Assembly: GCA_015075725.1 (NCBI GenBank)
Contig: JABTTV010000001.1
Coordinates: forward strand, 3,162,001 to 3,226,000
Reading direction: 5' to 3'
Length of the DNA stretch: 64,000 bases
DNA from: Anaerolineales bacterium
GTDB lineage: Bacteria; Chloroflexota; Anaerolineae; Anaerolineales; Villigracilaceae
Positions 39,848-49,580 of the stretch are shown piece by piece. The notes under the pieces are model-generated. The model worked only from the letters and a program-made list of their open reading frames with translations, ran no database searches and was not told the DNA's origin. Within the stretch, counting starts at the first letter, position 1. Each line of letters opens with the position of its first letter. Made by a program: the position numbers and the translations under genes.

Positions 39848-41059
39848 CTATATGAAGATGGCGTCTACTTCCGAGCCAGCAGGCAGGCATTTTACACCAG
39901 CGGGGATGATTAGTAAAGCATCCGCCTGCACCAAGGACAGCAAATTACCCGAGCCCTGATGCCCCGTTAGAAATGCGGATGGGATGCCATTTACCAGCCT
40001 GATTCGCGCTCGAAGGTAACTCTCCCTCCCATCCGAAACAACCTCCTCCGCGCATCGGACCTTTACCTTCGGCCTGGTTCCATCCATTGCGCCGCTCATG
40101 TACAGCAAGGCGGGGCGCACGAACACCTCGAACCCGACAAATGCCGAGACGGGATTGCCGGGCAGTCCGATGAAAGGAATTCCCCGATATTCGCCGAATG
40201 CCAGCGGTTTCCCGGGGCGCATGTTGACTTTCCAGAAATCCAGTTTTCCATTCGCATCGATCACTTCCTTGATGAAATCGAATGCTCCCACGCTCACGCC
40301 CGCCGAGGAGAGGATCAGGTCCGCGCGTTCATTTGCGGCTTTCTCCAATAAATTCGTCACCGACTCGCGCGTATCCCTCGCCACTCCAAGATGAACGACT
40401 TCTGCGCCCACGTTTAAGACCAATGCCGCCAATGTGTACGAATTTGAATCGCGAATCTTCCCCGGTTCCAATGGCGCGCCTGCCGAGAGTAATTCATCCC
40501 CGGAAGACATCAAAGTCACCCGCGGCTTTTTGTGGACGCTAACTTCGGCATACCCAAGGGTTGCCGCCAAACCGAGGTCTTGCGGCTTAAGAGTCCTGCC
40601 TTTGTTCAGGACGATATCGCCCAACCGCATATCCATACCTCGCGGGCGGACGTTGTCGCCAACACTCATTTGTTTATCGATGGTTACGGTCTTGGGGGGT
40701 GCAGTTCCCGCTTTGCGGTCATTGAAATCTGTCTCTTCGACAGGAACTACGCAGTCAGCCCCTTGGGGTAATTGAGCTCCTGTCATAATTCGCGCGGCTT
40801 CACCGGCATTAAGGATAACTGTCGGCGAGGTACCTGCGGGAATATCAGCGACCACTTTCAAGGTCCGGTTGGAGCCGCCTTCATCCGCTTTGATCGCAAA
40901 CCCGTCCACTGCGGAATTATCGAATGGCGGATAATCCGAATCTGCGAAAAGCTCTTTTGCCAGCACGCGATTCAGCGAGTCGTTCAATGCGACCGATTCT
41001 GTTGCCGTAATTTTTATCTGGGAAAGGATGCGCTCGCGCGCCTCGTTAACGCTAAGCAT
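39848..41059 (-). CDS. moeA: Molybdopterin molybdenumtransferase MoeA
   Basis: Inserts molybdenum into adenylated molybdopterin. It has the DNSAVDGFAI, IMTGAQLPQGADCVVPVEET, GDELL, SSAGVSVGAFDFIKEV and GLPGNPVSAFVGFEVFV motifs and the family length (403). Second gene of the minus-strand unit after rel, which ends 67 nt upstream. No other molybdenum-cofactor genes are present. Confidence 0.95.
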   Translation of the reverse strand: MLSVNEARERILSQIKITATESVALNDSLNRVLAKELFADSDYPPFDNSAVDGFAIKADEGGSNRTLKVVADIPAGTSPTVILNAGEAARIMTGAQLPQGADCVVPVEETDFNDRKAGTAPPKTVTIDKQMSVGDNVRPRGMDMRLGDIVLNKGRTLKPQDLGLAATLGYAEVSVHKKPRVTLMSSGDELLSAGAPLEPGKIRDSNSYTLAALVLNVGAEVVHLGVARDTRESVTNLLEKAANERADLILSSAGVSVGAFDFIKEVIDANGKLDFWKVNMRPGKPLAFGEYRGIPFIGLPGNPVSAFVGFEVFVRPALLYMSGAMDGTRPKVKVRCAEEVVSDGRESYLRARIRLVNGIPSAFLTGHQGSGNLLSLVQADALLIIPAGVKCLPAGSEVDAIFI

Positions 41060-41126
41060 ATCGAAGCGCCGCGATTATACCCCCAACCTGCTCGCCGCGA
41101 AGACCATTTAGGATGTCAGGGGATTT

Positions 41127-43343
41127 TTATCCGGGCTTGGTCCGGACAGCCTCCATCACATTCGGCAGATTTTCGATGCGGGTCAGGATGCGGCTGAGTT
41201 GGGTTAAATCCCTTACTTCGATGATCAATCTTAAGTCTGCAATGCTTCGGTTGACGTTTACCGAGACGTTGTTGATGTTGATGTTTTCATCCGCAAGCAG
41301 GTTCGAGATATCGCCCATCAATCCCTGCCTGTCATACGCTTTGATCTTGACCGGCACCGGGAAGGTTTGCTCCACATGACCCCAGCCGACCTTCAAAAAT
41401 CGTTCGCGGTCTTTTGCCTGCAAAATGTTCGGGCAATCCTGCCGGTGGATGGTGGCGCCTCGCCCGCGTGTGATGTAGCCGACGATCTGGTCGCCAGGCA
41501 TCGGGTTGCAGCATTTGGCCATGGTGGCCAGCATTCCTTTCAACCCCACGACTTCGACGGCATCGGTTGGCTTTGCGGGCGCGGCGGGAGCGTTCGCCTC
41601 GATGATGTCCTTGATCTCTTCGTCTTCCGCGAATTGTTTGATGAGCCTTGTAATGGAAAGGTCGCCCGTGCCGAGATCGATGAACATATCCTCGGGGACT
41701 TTGTAACCCAATTCGCGCGCGAGCTTCTCGAAATTGATTTCGCTTATCCCCAGCCTCTGCAATTCGCGTTCAAGAGTCTCCCGTCCGTTTGCAAGGTTCT
41801 GCTCATCCTCCAGCTTCTTGAACCACACCCGGATCTTCGACCTTGCACGCTGGGTTTTTACAAGACCCAGGTCCTTGTTGAGCCAGTCGCGGCTCGGGCC
41901 CCCGCGTTTGGCTGTCAGAATTTCGACCTGATCACCGGTTTTCAATTCGTGGTCGAGCGGCACGAGTTTTCCGTTCACCCGCGCGCCGCGGCAGCGATGG
42001 CCGATGTCTGTATGGACGTGATAGGCAAAATCGATGGGGGTCGAACCGGAGGGCAGGTCGATGGCGTCGCCTCGCGGCGTGAAGATATATACCCTGTCCC
42101 GAAATACGTCGCTTTGCATCGACTCGACAAATTCCGCTGCGTCGTTCACATCTCCGCGCCATTCCATCATCTTGCGAAGGTCCTTGATGCGTTCCTCGAA
42201 CTGCTTGTCGTGCTTTCCGCCCTCCTTGTAACGCCAGTGCGCGGCAATGCCGTACTCGGCGTTCATGTGCATTTCCTGCGTGCGGATCTGGATCTCAAGC
42301 GGGCGTTTGTCGTCGTACAATACCGCCGTGTGCAGGGACTGGTAATGGTTATCCTTTGGCGCAGCGATGTAGTCGTCGAACTCGCCCGGTACCGGTCTCC
42401 ATGTAGTGTGGATAACACCCAGCGCGGCGTAACACGATGGCACGTCGGGCAAGATCAACCGCACCGCGCGGACGTCGTAAAGCAGGTTGAAGGATTTGTC
42501 CTTCTTCTGCATCTTTTTATAGATCGAATAGATATGCTTTGGTCTTCCGCTGACCTCGGCTTTGATATTGTTCTTTTCCAGCAGGCGGACGAGGTTCTGT
42601 TTGATATCCTCCAGCTGTTTTTCACGATCTGGGCGGCGCTCCGCCAGGGATTCGGCGATGTCTTTGTACTTCTCCGGCTGGACGTAACGGAAACTCAAAT
42701 CCTCGAGTTCCCATTTCAACTGCCAGATCCCGAGACGATTTGCCAGCGGCGCGAAGATATCGAGCGTCTCCTGAGCGATGCGTTTTCGTTTATGTTCCGG
42801 CATATGGCCGAGCGTACGCATATTGTGCAGACGGTCCGCCAGTTTGATGAGCACCACGCGCACATCTTCCCCCATGGCTAGAAAGGTTTTGCGCAGGGTC
42901 TCGGGAATCATGTCTTCTTTGCGCCCCAACAATGCGGGTTTGATGTGGGGGTCTTCCTGTTCGAGGTCCCCAGACCCTGCGTGTTGATCTCCACGGGAGA
43001 CTCGAGGCAGATGGGTAAGTTTAGTTACCCCGTCCACAAGGAGCCGCACCGTATCTCCAAACTCCCGGCGGATATCCGCCAGGGTCACAGAAGTGTCTTC
43101 GACCGTATCGTGTAATAGTCCCGCAGCAACGACCTCGGCGGGTACCTTCAACTCAGAGAGAATGCCTGCTACTGCAATGCAATGGTTGATATACGGCTCT
43201 CCGGAATGACGTTTTTGCTCGCGGTGCGCTTCCTCTGCGAACGTAAAAGCCCGAATGACCAGTTCCCGATCCGCGAGCGTATACCTCTCGGGTAGCTGGT
43301 CCATCAATTTTTCCATGGGGATCTCAACAACAGCCGATTTCAT
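41127..43343 (-). CDS. rel: Bifunctional (p)ppGpp synthetase/hydrolase Rel
   Basis: Stringent-response enzyme of 738 residues: HD hydrolase domain (HDTVED, H78-D79 to E82-D83), synthetase domain with SGRPKHIYSIYKKM, YDVRAVRL, PKDNHYQSLHT and PLEIQIRTQEMH, a TGS domain (~390-460), and a C-terminal zinc-finger/ACT portion ending IRTKPG. The HD residues are intact, so both activities are expected. ATG 43343 was used; GTG 43346 precedes it by one codon. A TAAAAT box (43351-43356) lies 7 nt upstream, again a leaderless arrangement. Confidence 0.96.
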   Translation of the reverse strand: MKSAVVEIPMEKLMDQLPERYTLADRELVIRAFTFAEEAHREQKRHSGEPYINHCIAVAGILSELKVPAEVVAAGLLHDTVEDTSVTLADIRREFGDTVRLLVDGVTKLTHLPRVSRGDQHAGSGDLEQEDPHIKPALLGRKEDMIPETLRKTFLAMGEDVRVVLIKLADRLHNMRTLGHMPEHKRKRIAQETLDIFAPLANRLGIWQLKWELEDLSFRYVQPEKYKDIAESLAERRPDREKQLEDIKQNLVRLLEKNNIKAEVSGRPKHIYSIYKKMQKKDKSFNLLYDVRAVRLILPDVPSCYAALGVIHTTWRPVPGEFDDYIAAPKDNHYQSLHTAVLYDDKRPLEIQIRTQEMHMNAEYGIAAHWRYKEGGKHDKQFEERIKDLRKMMEWRGDVNDAAEFVESMQSDVFRDRVYIFTPRGDAIDLPSGSTPIDFAYHVHTDIGHRCRGARVNGKLVPLDHELKTGDQVEILTAKRGGPSRDWLNKDLGLVKTQRARSKIRVWFKKLEDEQNLANGRETLERELQRLGISEINFEKLARELGYKVPEDMFIDLGTGDLSITRLIKQFAEDEEIKDIIEANAPAAPAKPTDAVEVVGLKGMLATMAKCCNPMPGDQIVGYITRGRGATIHRQDCPNILQAKDRERFLKVGWGHVEQTFPVPVKIKAYDRQGLMGDISNLLADENININNVSVNVNRSIADLRLIIEVRDLTQLSRILTRIENLPNVMEAVRTKPG

Positions 43344-43350
43344 CACCTTG

Positions 43351-43356
43351 ATTTTA
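43351..43356 (-). promoter_or_regulatory. -10 box of rel, leaderless arrangement
   Basis: On the minus strand TAAAAT ends 7 nt before the rel ATG, predicting that transcription starts at or next to the start codon. The -35 region is weak. Confidence 0.55.
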
Positions 43357-43410
43357 CTACGCCGTCTGGACTGGAAAGTTAAGCTTATAATAATTTCAGG
43401 GCTTCAAACA

Positions 43411-43887
43411 ATGCCGATAACAAACAATGTCACACGGTTTCTAGATTCGCGCAAAGTGAAATACGAAGCGCACGAACTTCCCGCTGAAAAGCTGGGGGCA
43501 AGAGATGCGGCGCTGTATCTGAACGTCCCGGAGATTCAGGTTTTCAAGACCGTCGTAACCAAACGTGAGAAAGGCAAGCCGGTTCTTGCCCTTGTTCCCG
43601 CGCCATGTGTTGTAGATCTAAAATTGCTTGCGGACTTTTTAGGCGAAAAGAAGATGCACCTTCCCACCGAGCGCGAAGCCGAACAAATGACCGGATTGCA
43701 GGCAGGAGGCATATCGCCTCTGGCGTTGATCAACAGGGGATTTCAAGTGGTTATAGATTTATCCGCCCAGGAGTTCGATGAGATTTATATTTCGGGCGGG
43801 CAGAGAGGATTGAACATTCAGTTGGGGGTAAAAGACCTCGCTAAACTGGTTAACGCCCGTTTTGCCGAAGTAAGAAAAATCTTGTGA
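43411..43887 (+). CDS. YbaK/EbsC-family aminoacyl-tRNA deacylase
   Basis: A 158-residue editing domain that hydrolyses mischarged aminoacyl-tRNA (in E. coli YbaK, Cys-tRNAPro). The family core is visible: NNVTRFLDSRKVKYEAHELP, VFKTVVTKREKGKPVLALVPA, DLKLLADFLGEKKMHLPTE, GLQAGGISPLALINRG and GLNIQLGVKDLAKLV. ATG 43411 was chosen; a TATAAT box at 43386-43391 predicts a 12-nt leader. The family activity is known; substrate preference here is not. Confidence 0.9.
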   Translation: MPITNNVTRFLDSRKVKYEAHELPAEKLGARDAALYLNVPEIQVFKTVVTKREKGKPVLALVPAPCVVDLKLLADFLGEKKMHLPTEREAEQMTGLQAGGISPLALINRGFQVVIDLSAQEFDEIYISGGQRGLNIQLGVKDLAKLVNARFAEVRKIL

Positions 43888-43906
43888 AATTGCCCCGTTT
43901 ATTTGC

Positions 43907-43912
43907 TATAAT
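43907..43912 (+). promoter_or_regulatory. -10 box of the aapJQMP operon
   Basis: A perfect TATAAT gives a leader of about 95 nt before the aapJ ATG. The best -35 (GTGAAA, 17 bp upstream) is weak, so an activator may be needed. AAGGAGG occurs early in the leader (43931), far from the start; the site used is the GAGGAGGAG next to the ATG. Confidence 0.6.
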
Positions 43913-44013
43913 GAAAATTATAAAAACAGGAAAGGAGGCGCTTCTCGCCGATAATCATCGAAATTTCCCGTTCATCGTGTCGTTTCATCAATCAACTTCT
44001 CGAGGAGGAGAAC

Positions 44014-45129
44014 ATGCATAAGATGTTTAAAATCACATCGTTGCTCATCGGTTTTAGTCTCGCTCTCGCAGCTTGCGCCCCGGTCGAGCCCGAAATTGTG
44101 ACCGTCGTCGAGACCAAGGAAGTGACGGTGACCCAGGAGGTTCAGGTCCCTGTTGAATTCCAGATGGAATCAGCTCGTCTTGCGGCAATCAAGAGCAACG
44201 GAAAAATCCGATGCGGCGTCAACTCTGGCGTCCCGGGATTTGGTTTTCTGGACGCCTCCGGCGAATTCACCGGCTTTGACACCGACTTTTGCCGCGCCCT
44301 CGCCGTGGCCATCTTCAACGATGTCTCGGCTGTGGAATTCCGTCCGCTCACGGCGGCCGAACGATTTACAGCCCTACAGACCAACGAAATCGATGTCTTG
44401 ATCCGCAACACGACCTGGACTTTCTCGCGCGACGTGGAGCTGGGCACAGACTTCGGTCCGACCACATTCTACGATGGTCAGGGCATGATGGTCCGAACGG
44501 ACAGTGGTTTCACATCTCTGTCAGATATGGGCGGCGCTACGGTATGCGTGCTTTCTGGTACCACCACTGAACTCAACCTGGCTGACGCATTCAGCGCGCG
44601 CGGCCTCGAGTATGAACCGCTGGTCTTCGACAATTCGGACGAGACCGCCGCAGCGTATGATGAAGGTCGCTGCGATGGCTTGACCTCCGATAAGTCACAA
44701 CTGGCCGGTTTGCGCACAACAATGACCAACCCTGACGAGCACGTGATTCTGCCCGAAACCATGTCCAAAGAACCGCTTGGACCGGTTTGGGCGCATGGCG
44801 ATCAACAGTGGGGCGACATCGTCAGTTGGGTTGTCAATGGCATCATCATCGCTGAGGAAAAGGGCATCACCTCCGCCAATGTTGCAGAAATTGCGTCTGG
44901 CACACCGGAGGATCCGGAAGTTGCCCGCCTGCTCGGCTTGGAAGGCTCATTCGGAGAATTGCTCGGACTGGCACCCGACTTCATGGTCAATGTGATCAGC
45001 GCTGTGGGTAATTATGGCGAGATCTATGATCGCCACTTGGGACCCGAGGGTACCGATATCCCGCGTGAAGGTTCGTTCAACGCTCTCTGGAAAGACGGTG
45101 GTTTGCTCTATCCACCGCCCTGGCGCTAA
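44014..45129 (+). CDS. aapJ: General L-amino-acid ABC transporter substrate-binding lipoprotein
   Basis: A 371-residue binding protein anchored by lipobox LAAC (Cys21). The mature part has the AapJ pattern: CGVNSGVPGFGFLDASGEFTGFDTDFCRALA, NTTWTFSRDVELGTDFGPTTFYDGQGMMVR, VCVLSGTTTELNL and the C-terminal NYGEIYDRHLGP. A Val/Thr/Glu-rich linker follows the anchor. First gene of a complete transporter operon with both permeases and ATPase; a hairpin after its stop probably keeps its expression higher than that of the downstream genes. Confidence 0.94.
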   Translation: MHKMFKITSLLIGFSLALAACAPVEPEIVTVVETKEVTVTQEVQVPVEFQMESARLAAIKSNGKIRCGVNSGVPGFGFLDASGEFTGFDTDFCRALAVAIFNDVSAVEFRPLTAAERFTALQTNEIDVLIRNTTWTFSRDVELGTDFGPTTFYDGQGMMVRTDSGFTSLSDMGGATVCVLSGTTTELNLADAFSARGLEYEPLVFDNSDETAAAYDEGRCDGLTSDKSQLAGLRTTMTNPDEHVILPETMSKEPLGPVWAHGDQQWGDIVSWVVNGIIIAEEKGITSANVAEIASGTPEDPEVARLLGLEGSFGELLGLAPDFMVNVISAVGNYGEIYDRHLGPEGTDIPREGSFNALWKDGGLLYPPPWR

Positions 45130-45145
45130 TCGTTCCGATGACAAC

Positions 45146-45175
45146 ATGCAGCCCTGCTTTCGGGTAGGGCTGCAT
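45146..45175 (+). terminator. Intercistronic hairpin between aapJ and aapQ
   Basis: A perfect 10-bp stem (45146-45155 with 45166-45175) with a 10-nt loop and only a weak T-tail (CCTTA). The position after a binding-protein gene suggests partial termination or protection of the aapJ mRNA from 3' decay. Confidence 0.65.
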
Positions 45176-45185
45176 CCTTAATAGG

Positions 45186-46376
45186 ATGAGGCCAAACGCA
45201 ACCGATCCAACCCTGCTCCAGCCTGGTCGCTGGTCCTTCTGGCGTGATTCGCGCTTTCTGCAGGCGCTCGCTCAGGCGATCTTCGTCGTCCTTGTGCTCA
45301 TCGCCGGGCGCTGGCTGGTCGGCAATCTATTTACATCCCTCGAGGAGCGGGGGTTGGATCTGAATTTTCAGTTCCTCCAACGCACCGCCGGCTTTGGGAT
45401 CGGGGAAGGTCTTCCCTTCGAACGTACCGATTCCTTCTGGCGCGCCTTCGTGGTCGGTTTCGTGAATTCGATTCGCGTGATCGTCTTTGGGCTCGCCTTG
45501 GCAACCGTACTTGGAATCCTGGCCGGCATCTCTCTACTCTCAGGCAACTGGCTATTACGCAATCTCGTCAGCGCCTATGTCGAAGTCATGCGCAACACGC
45601 CGCTACTTGTGCAATTATTTTTCATTTACTTCGGCATTATTCTGAAATTACCTTCGCTCCAGGAACGACTTATCGTTGGACAATTCAGTTTGAGCAACCG
45701 CGGCTTCTACTTCCCACGCGCAGTACCTCAAGACGGCGCCACTCTCTGGCTGGTACTCGCGGGAGCCGCTCTCGTAGGCGGGATAATCCTGTACCGTATT
45801 CTTCTAAAGAAACGAATCCTGACCGGCTCTGAAACCTGGCCGGGACTCAAGGCCGGTCTTCTGATCTTCGGCATTCCGTTGATTAGTTGGTTTCTGATTC
45901 CTGGAAATCCCTTCACTCTCGAATATCCAGAACTGGTGGGCCTCCGCATGGAAGGCGGAGCACGCGTGACGCCCGAATTCGCAGGAATACTCTTTGGACT
46001 GGTGCTCTATACCGGAGCATTCATCGCCGATATCGTACGGGCGGGCATCCTGGCAGTGCCCAAGGGACAACTCGAAGCGGCGAAAGCCTCCGGTCTGACT
46101 CAGGCGCAGGTGCTTCGTTTGGTGATCCTACCACAGGCAATGCGGGTAATCATCCCCCCGCTCACCAACCAGTACCTAAATTTGGCAAAAAACTCCAGCC
46201 TCGCGGTGGGCGTGGGCTTCCCGGACCTGTATAACATTTCCTCGACGATCTTCAATCAATCCGGTCAGGCGGTACAGGTAATCAGCCTGATGATGATCAC
46301 CTACCTCCTGATGAGCTTGTTGATCTCTGCCGTGATGAACGTCCTCAACGAGCGATTGAAGATCCCGGAACGGTAA
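45186..46376 (+). CDS. aapQ: Amino-acid ABC transporter permease AapQ
   Basis: A 396-residue His/Glu/Gln/Arg-type permease. TM segments are near residues 30-50, 90-125, 180-205 and the C-terminal core; the EAA loop is QLEAAKASGLTQAQVLRLVILPQAMRVIIPPLTNQYLNLAKNSSLAV. The long central insert between the first helices and the core is typical of AapQ. It pairs with AapM downstream to form a heterodimeric channel. Confidence 0.93.
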   Translation: MRPNATDPTLLQPGRWSFWRDSRFLQALAQAIFVVLVLIAGRWLVGNLFTSLEERGLDLNFQFLQRTAGFGIGEGLPFERTDSFWRAFVVGFVNSIRVIVFGLALATVLGILAGISLLSGNWLLRNLVSAYVEVMRNTPLLVQLFFIYFGIILKLPSLQERLIVGQFSLSNRGFYFPRAVPQDGATLWLVLAGAALVGGIILYRILLKKRILTGSETWPGLKAGLLIFGIPLISWFLIPGNPFTLEYPELVGLRMEGGARVTPEFAGILFGLVLYTGAFIADIVRAGILAVPKGQLEAAKASGLTQAQVLRLVILPQAMRVIIPPLTNQYLNLAKNSSLAVGVGFPDLYNISSTIFNQSGQAVQVISLMMITYLLMSLLISAVMNVLNERLKIPER

Positions 46377-46384
46377 AGATAATC

Positions 46385-47884
46385 ATGGGACACGTAGAAA
46401 CATCTTCGATCAAACCTCCCGTAACCTCCCAGGGTGTGCTGGGCTGGTTGCGCGCCAACCTGTTCAGCAATTGGTTCAACAGCCTGCTGACGATCCTCTT
46501 TATGGTTTTAATATACGTCGTTGCGCGGTCGGTGTTGATCTGGTCTGTGCAGGAAGCAAACTGGCTTGCGGTCGTCGACAACCTGGGTGTGCTGACCTGG
46601 GGCCGATATCCCAGCACCGAGGTTTGGCGTCTGGGTTTGAGCTTGAGCCTGATAGTTGTGATGGGAACGCTTACCTGGGTCCTGTGGTATCGGGACAGCA
46701 ATCCGCGGATACGGCGCGTCTTGATGATCGGTTGGTTGTTGATGCCTTTCGTGCTCACCATTTTGATCCGTGGGATCATCCTGCCCACCTTCCGCACCAT
46801 CGTGAATAACATCGGGTATTACATCGTCCGCCCGGAGGTGCTCATTAGTCTTGACCAGACCTGGCGGGCAAATGGGGTGCTCACGCTCGCTGGTTTGCTG
46901 ACAGGCGCCTCATGGGTGATCTTCAAGAAACTCCGGTCTCGGAGCCTTGCCATCGTTGGCGGGCTGGTCATCATCGCCTTGATGATCCCACTCAGCACAC
47001 AGAGTCGCCCCTGGATATTCGGAATAACCATGCCCATGGCGATCCCCTTCTTGGTCACATTCAGCTTGAGCCTGCTGGTCGGTCGAGCCGTGGGTCTTTC
47101 CTTTGTCAACGTAACCGGGAGCGCGCGGGTGCTGGCGGCGTGGTGGTTATTTAGCATTCCCATCATATTGATCGTGCTGACTACCTTCGAGGTGGGCAAC
47201 GAAGCGGTTGATCCGGTGGAAGTGCTTTTGATCGTGCCGCCTAATATTTGGAGCGGGATACTGCTTACACTGGCGCTCTCTGTGGTCAGTATTATTGCTT
47301 CCTTTCCGATCGGTGTGCTCCTGGCGCTTGGAAGGCGAAGTTCATTGCCCGTCGTGAAAGGATTCAGCATCTTATTCATCGAGTTGGTCCGGGGTGTCCC
47401 GTTGATCACGATCCTGTTCATGGCCCAGGTGATGTTGCCTCTCTTTCTACCGCTGGAGGTCAATATCGACCGGGTCTTGCGTGCCATGGCCGGAATGACG
47501 CTCTTTACCGCAGCCTACCTGGCCGAGATCGTCCGCGGCGGGTTGCAGGCGGTGCGCAATGAGCAGATCGAAGCGGCGCGTGCGCTCGGTTTGAATGAAT
47601 TCCTGGTGACCAGTTTGGTGGTCCTGCCACAGGCTTTGCGCGCCGTGATCCCGCCGATCATGGGGCAGTTCGTCAGCATCTTCAAGGATACCTCGCTGGT
47701 GGCGATTGTCGGGTTGTTGGATGTGCTCGCTGTGAGCGAGAGTGTCATCAAAGCGCGTGATTACCTTGGCGCGGTACGCGAGATGTACCTTTTTGTCGGC
47801 TTGTTCTATTTCGTCTTAAGTTATGCTATGTCCCAGGTAAGCCGCCGCCTGGAGGTACAGCTTGGCGTGGTTGAAAAAGATTGA
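46385..47884 (+). CDS. aapM: Amino-acid ABC transporter permease AapM, N-terminally extended
   Basis: The second permease, 499 residues, against about 380-400 for proteobacterial AapM. The extra length is in an N-terminal half with several additional hydrophobic segments (to about residue 260). The conserved core has the EAA loop [50 protein letters not shown] 46385 is eight bases after the aapQ stop. The added helices may stabilise or regulate the complex. Confidence 0.92.
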   Translation: MGHVETSSIKPPVTSQGVLGWLRANLFSNWFNSLLTILFMVLIYVVARSVLIWSVQEANWLAVVDNLGVLTWGRYPSTEVWRLGLSLSLIVVMGTLTWVLWYRDSNPRIRRVLMIGWLLMPFVLTILIRGIILPTFRTIVNNIGYYIVRPEVLISLDQTWRANGVLTLAGLLTGASWVIFKKLRSRSLAIVGGLVIIALMIPLSTQSRPWIFGITMPMAIPFLVTFSLSLLVGRAVGLSFVNVTGSARVLAAWWLFSIPIILIVLTTFEVGNEAVDPVEVLLIVPPNIWSGILLTLALSVVSIIASFPIGVLLALGRRSSLPVVKGFSILFIELVRGVPLITILFMAQVMLPLFLPLEVNIDRVLRAMAGMTLFTAAYLAEIVRGGLQAVRNEQIEAARALGLNEFLVTSLVVLPQALRAVIPPIMGQFVSIFKDTSLVAIVGLLDVLAVSESVIKARDYLGAVREMYLFVGLFYFVLSYAMSQVSRRLEVQLGVVEKD

Positions 47885-47895
47885 GGGTATCTCTG

Positions 47896-48636
47896 ATGAG
47901 TGAACCGATTATCGTCTGCAAGGATGTTCATAAGTGGTTTGGCAACTTCCATGCGCTCAAAGGCGTGGGGATGGAGGTTAATAAGGGCGAAGTGATCGTC
48001 ATCTTCGGTCCTTCGGGCTCGGGGAAATCGACCTTCATACGAACGATCAACAGGCTGGAGGAGCACCAGCGCGGCACGATCATTGTCGACGGTATCGAAT
48101 TAACCCACGATGTGCGTAACATCGCCGTCATCCGCAGCGAGATCGGGATGGTATTCCAGCAGTTCAACCTTTTCCCGCATTTATCCGTCATGCAAAACAT
48201 CATCCTGGCGCCTGTATGGGTGCGCAAATGGCCCACGGATAAGGCGGAAGCAGTGGCCATGGAATTACTCGAACGAGTGGGCATCCCTGAGCAAGCGAAT
48301 AAATTCCCCGGCCAGCTTTCGGGCGGACAGCAACAGCGCGTAGCCATTGCGCGTGCCCTGGCGATGCAACCCAAGATCATGTTATTCGATGAACCCACCT
48401 CCGCACTTGACCCGGAAATGATCAAAGAAGTCCTGGACGTCATGGTCGAATTGACGAAATCGGGCATGACCATGCTCGTCGTCACACATGAAATGGGATT
48501 TGCCCGCGCTGTGGCGGACCGCATGTTTTTCTTCGATCAAGGTCAGATCGTGGAGAGCGGCACTCCGGTGGATATCTTCGAGAAACCGAAAGAGGAACGC
48601 ACCAAATTATTCCTCTCGCAGATCCTCAGCCATTAA
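47896..48636 (+). CDS. aapP: Amino-acid ABC transporter ATPase AapP
   Basis: A 246-residue PAAT-family ATPase with Walker [11 protein letters not shown]-loop [15 protein letters not shown], signature [15 protein letters not shown], Walker [24 protein letters not shown] and H-loop [18 protein letters not shown] 47896 was preferred to the TTG 47881. The stop codon overlaps the end of the convergent lipoprotein gene by 4 nt; there is no room for a terminator between them. Confidence 0.95.
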   Translation: MSEPIIVCKDVHKWFGNFHALKGVGMEVNKGEVIVIFGPSGSGKSTFIRTINRLEEHQRGTIIVDGIELTHDVRNIAVIRSEIGMVFQQFNLFPHLSVMQNIILAPVWVRKWPTDKAEAVAMELLERVGIPEQANKFPGQLSGGQQQRVAIARALAMQPKIMLFDEPTSALDPEMIKEVLDVMVELTKSGMTMLVVTHEMGFARAVADRMFFFDQGQIVESGTPVDIFEKPKEERTKLFLSQILSH

Positions 48637-49076
48637 GCGTCGAAATTGGCAGCCTGATTTCCGTTGACCCAAAGACTGTAAGTTCCTTGCGGGAAACTTC
48701 CAAGAGGGAAATTCACCTCGAAAGGTTCCAAAACCTGGGCGCAAATTTCATCCGGATTCGCCACTGAATAGACATCCACAACCACCTTGTTCGTCGTATC
48801 GGGTGGATTGACAGCGATCCGCAGTTTATGGCATGGCGTAGGAAGTTCCCCTTTCAAGACCAGCGTAAACTGCGGAGGATAACTTTCCAGAGTGAGCAGG
48901 TCGATGGAATCCAGAAACACCTCTCCGTGGAGTAGAGAGCCGTCTGCCGGGTTTGGCAGGAAATCATTCTGCTCCGGCGATGAAGGAGAATCGCTGGAAA
49001 CCGGCGAATCCGGCGATGCCCCGCAAGCGGAGATGAAAATCGCAATCAGCAAAGCAGAAAGTTGAACAGGTTTCAT
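48633..49076 (-). CDS. Small lipoprotein, paralogue of the next gene
   Basis: A 147-residue exported lipoprotein (lipobox ISAC, Cys18) with an early Ser/Pro-rich spacer. The mature domain carries two Cys (PTPCHKLRI and [11 protein letters not shown]) and the pattern LRIAVNPPD...[34 protein letters not shown]. It aligns to the gene at 49125-49580 over its full domain. No known function; the final GxYSLWVNG suggests a beta-sandwich. Confidence 0.75.
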   Translation of the reverse strand: MKPVQLSALLIAIFISACGASPDSPVSSDSPSSPEQNDFLPNPADGSLLHGEVFLDSIDLLTLESYPPQFTLVLKGELPTPCHKLRIAVNPPDTTNKVVVDVYSVANPDEICAQVLEPFEVNFPLGSFPQGTYSLWVNGNQAANFDA

Positions 49077-49124
49077 GATATATCCTTTTCTCGTCGAAAG
49101 ACGAATAATTCCGGAAAAAGTTCC

Positions 49125-49580
49125 TCAATAAGAAACGAAATCGCCCGCCAAAGCGCCGTTTATCCAAACCGAATACCTGCCGGGAGAATATGTGCCCAGC
49201 ACAATATCCGCTTCGAACTGCTGAAAAACGTCATCACATTGGATATCGGGGTCGATCAGGCTGTAGGCTTCGATGAACATCTGATATTGCTCATCCGGCG
49301 GGCTGATTTCGATCCGTAATTCATTGCACACACTGGGCATATAACCGGTGATGTTAATGGCGGCGCGAGGCGGCGAAAATTCATATCGTTCTGAGAACAA
49401 AATCGACGTGATCACAACCGATGCGATCTGCCTGCCCGTGTCCTCCAATTGCGGCTCGAACGGATTCTCGTCCGGTGTGATGCGATAGGGCGCCGGGGGC
49501 GTAGTAGTTACGATGAGCGCCGGAGCGGTGATGCATGCACTCAGAAAATATCCAAGGATGAGGATCAGGATGTTTTTCAT
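49125..49580 (-). CDS. Small lipoprotein, paralogue of the previous gene
   Basis: A 151-residue exported lipoprotein (lipobox LSAC). The mature part repeats the domain of the neighbour: CNELRIEISPPD...IEAYSLIDPDIQCDDVFQQFEADIVLGTYSPGRYSVWINGALAGDF. The two conserved Cys probably form a disulfide outside the membrane. It overlaps the stop of the upstream thioesterase gene by 4 nt. Confidence 0.75.
   Translation of the reverse strand: MKNILILILGYFLSACITAPALIVTTTPPAPYRITPDENPFEPQLEDTGRQIASVVITSILFSERYEFSPPRAAINITGYMPSVCNELRIEISPPDEQYQMFIEAYSLIDPDIQCDDVFQQFEADIVLGTYSPGRYSVWINGALAGDFVSY

Noticed and set aside
41367..42881. A 504-codon open frame on the plus strand opposite rel
   Set aside because: It is antisense to the strongly conserved Rel synthetase and TGS regions, has no recognisable motifs and no ribosome binding site; it is a by-product of codon bias.
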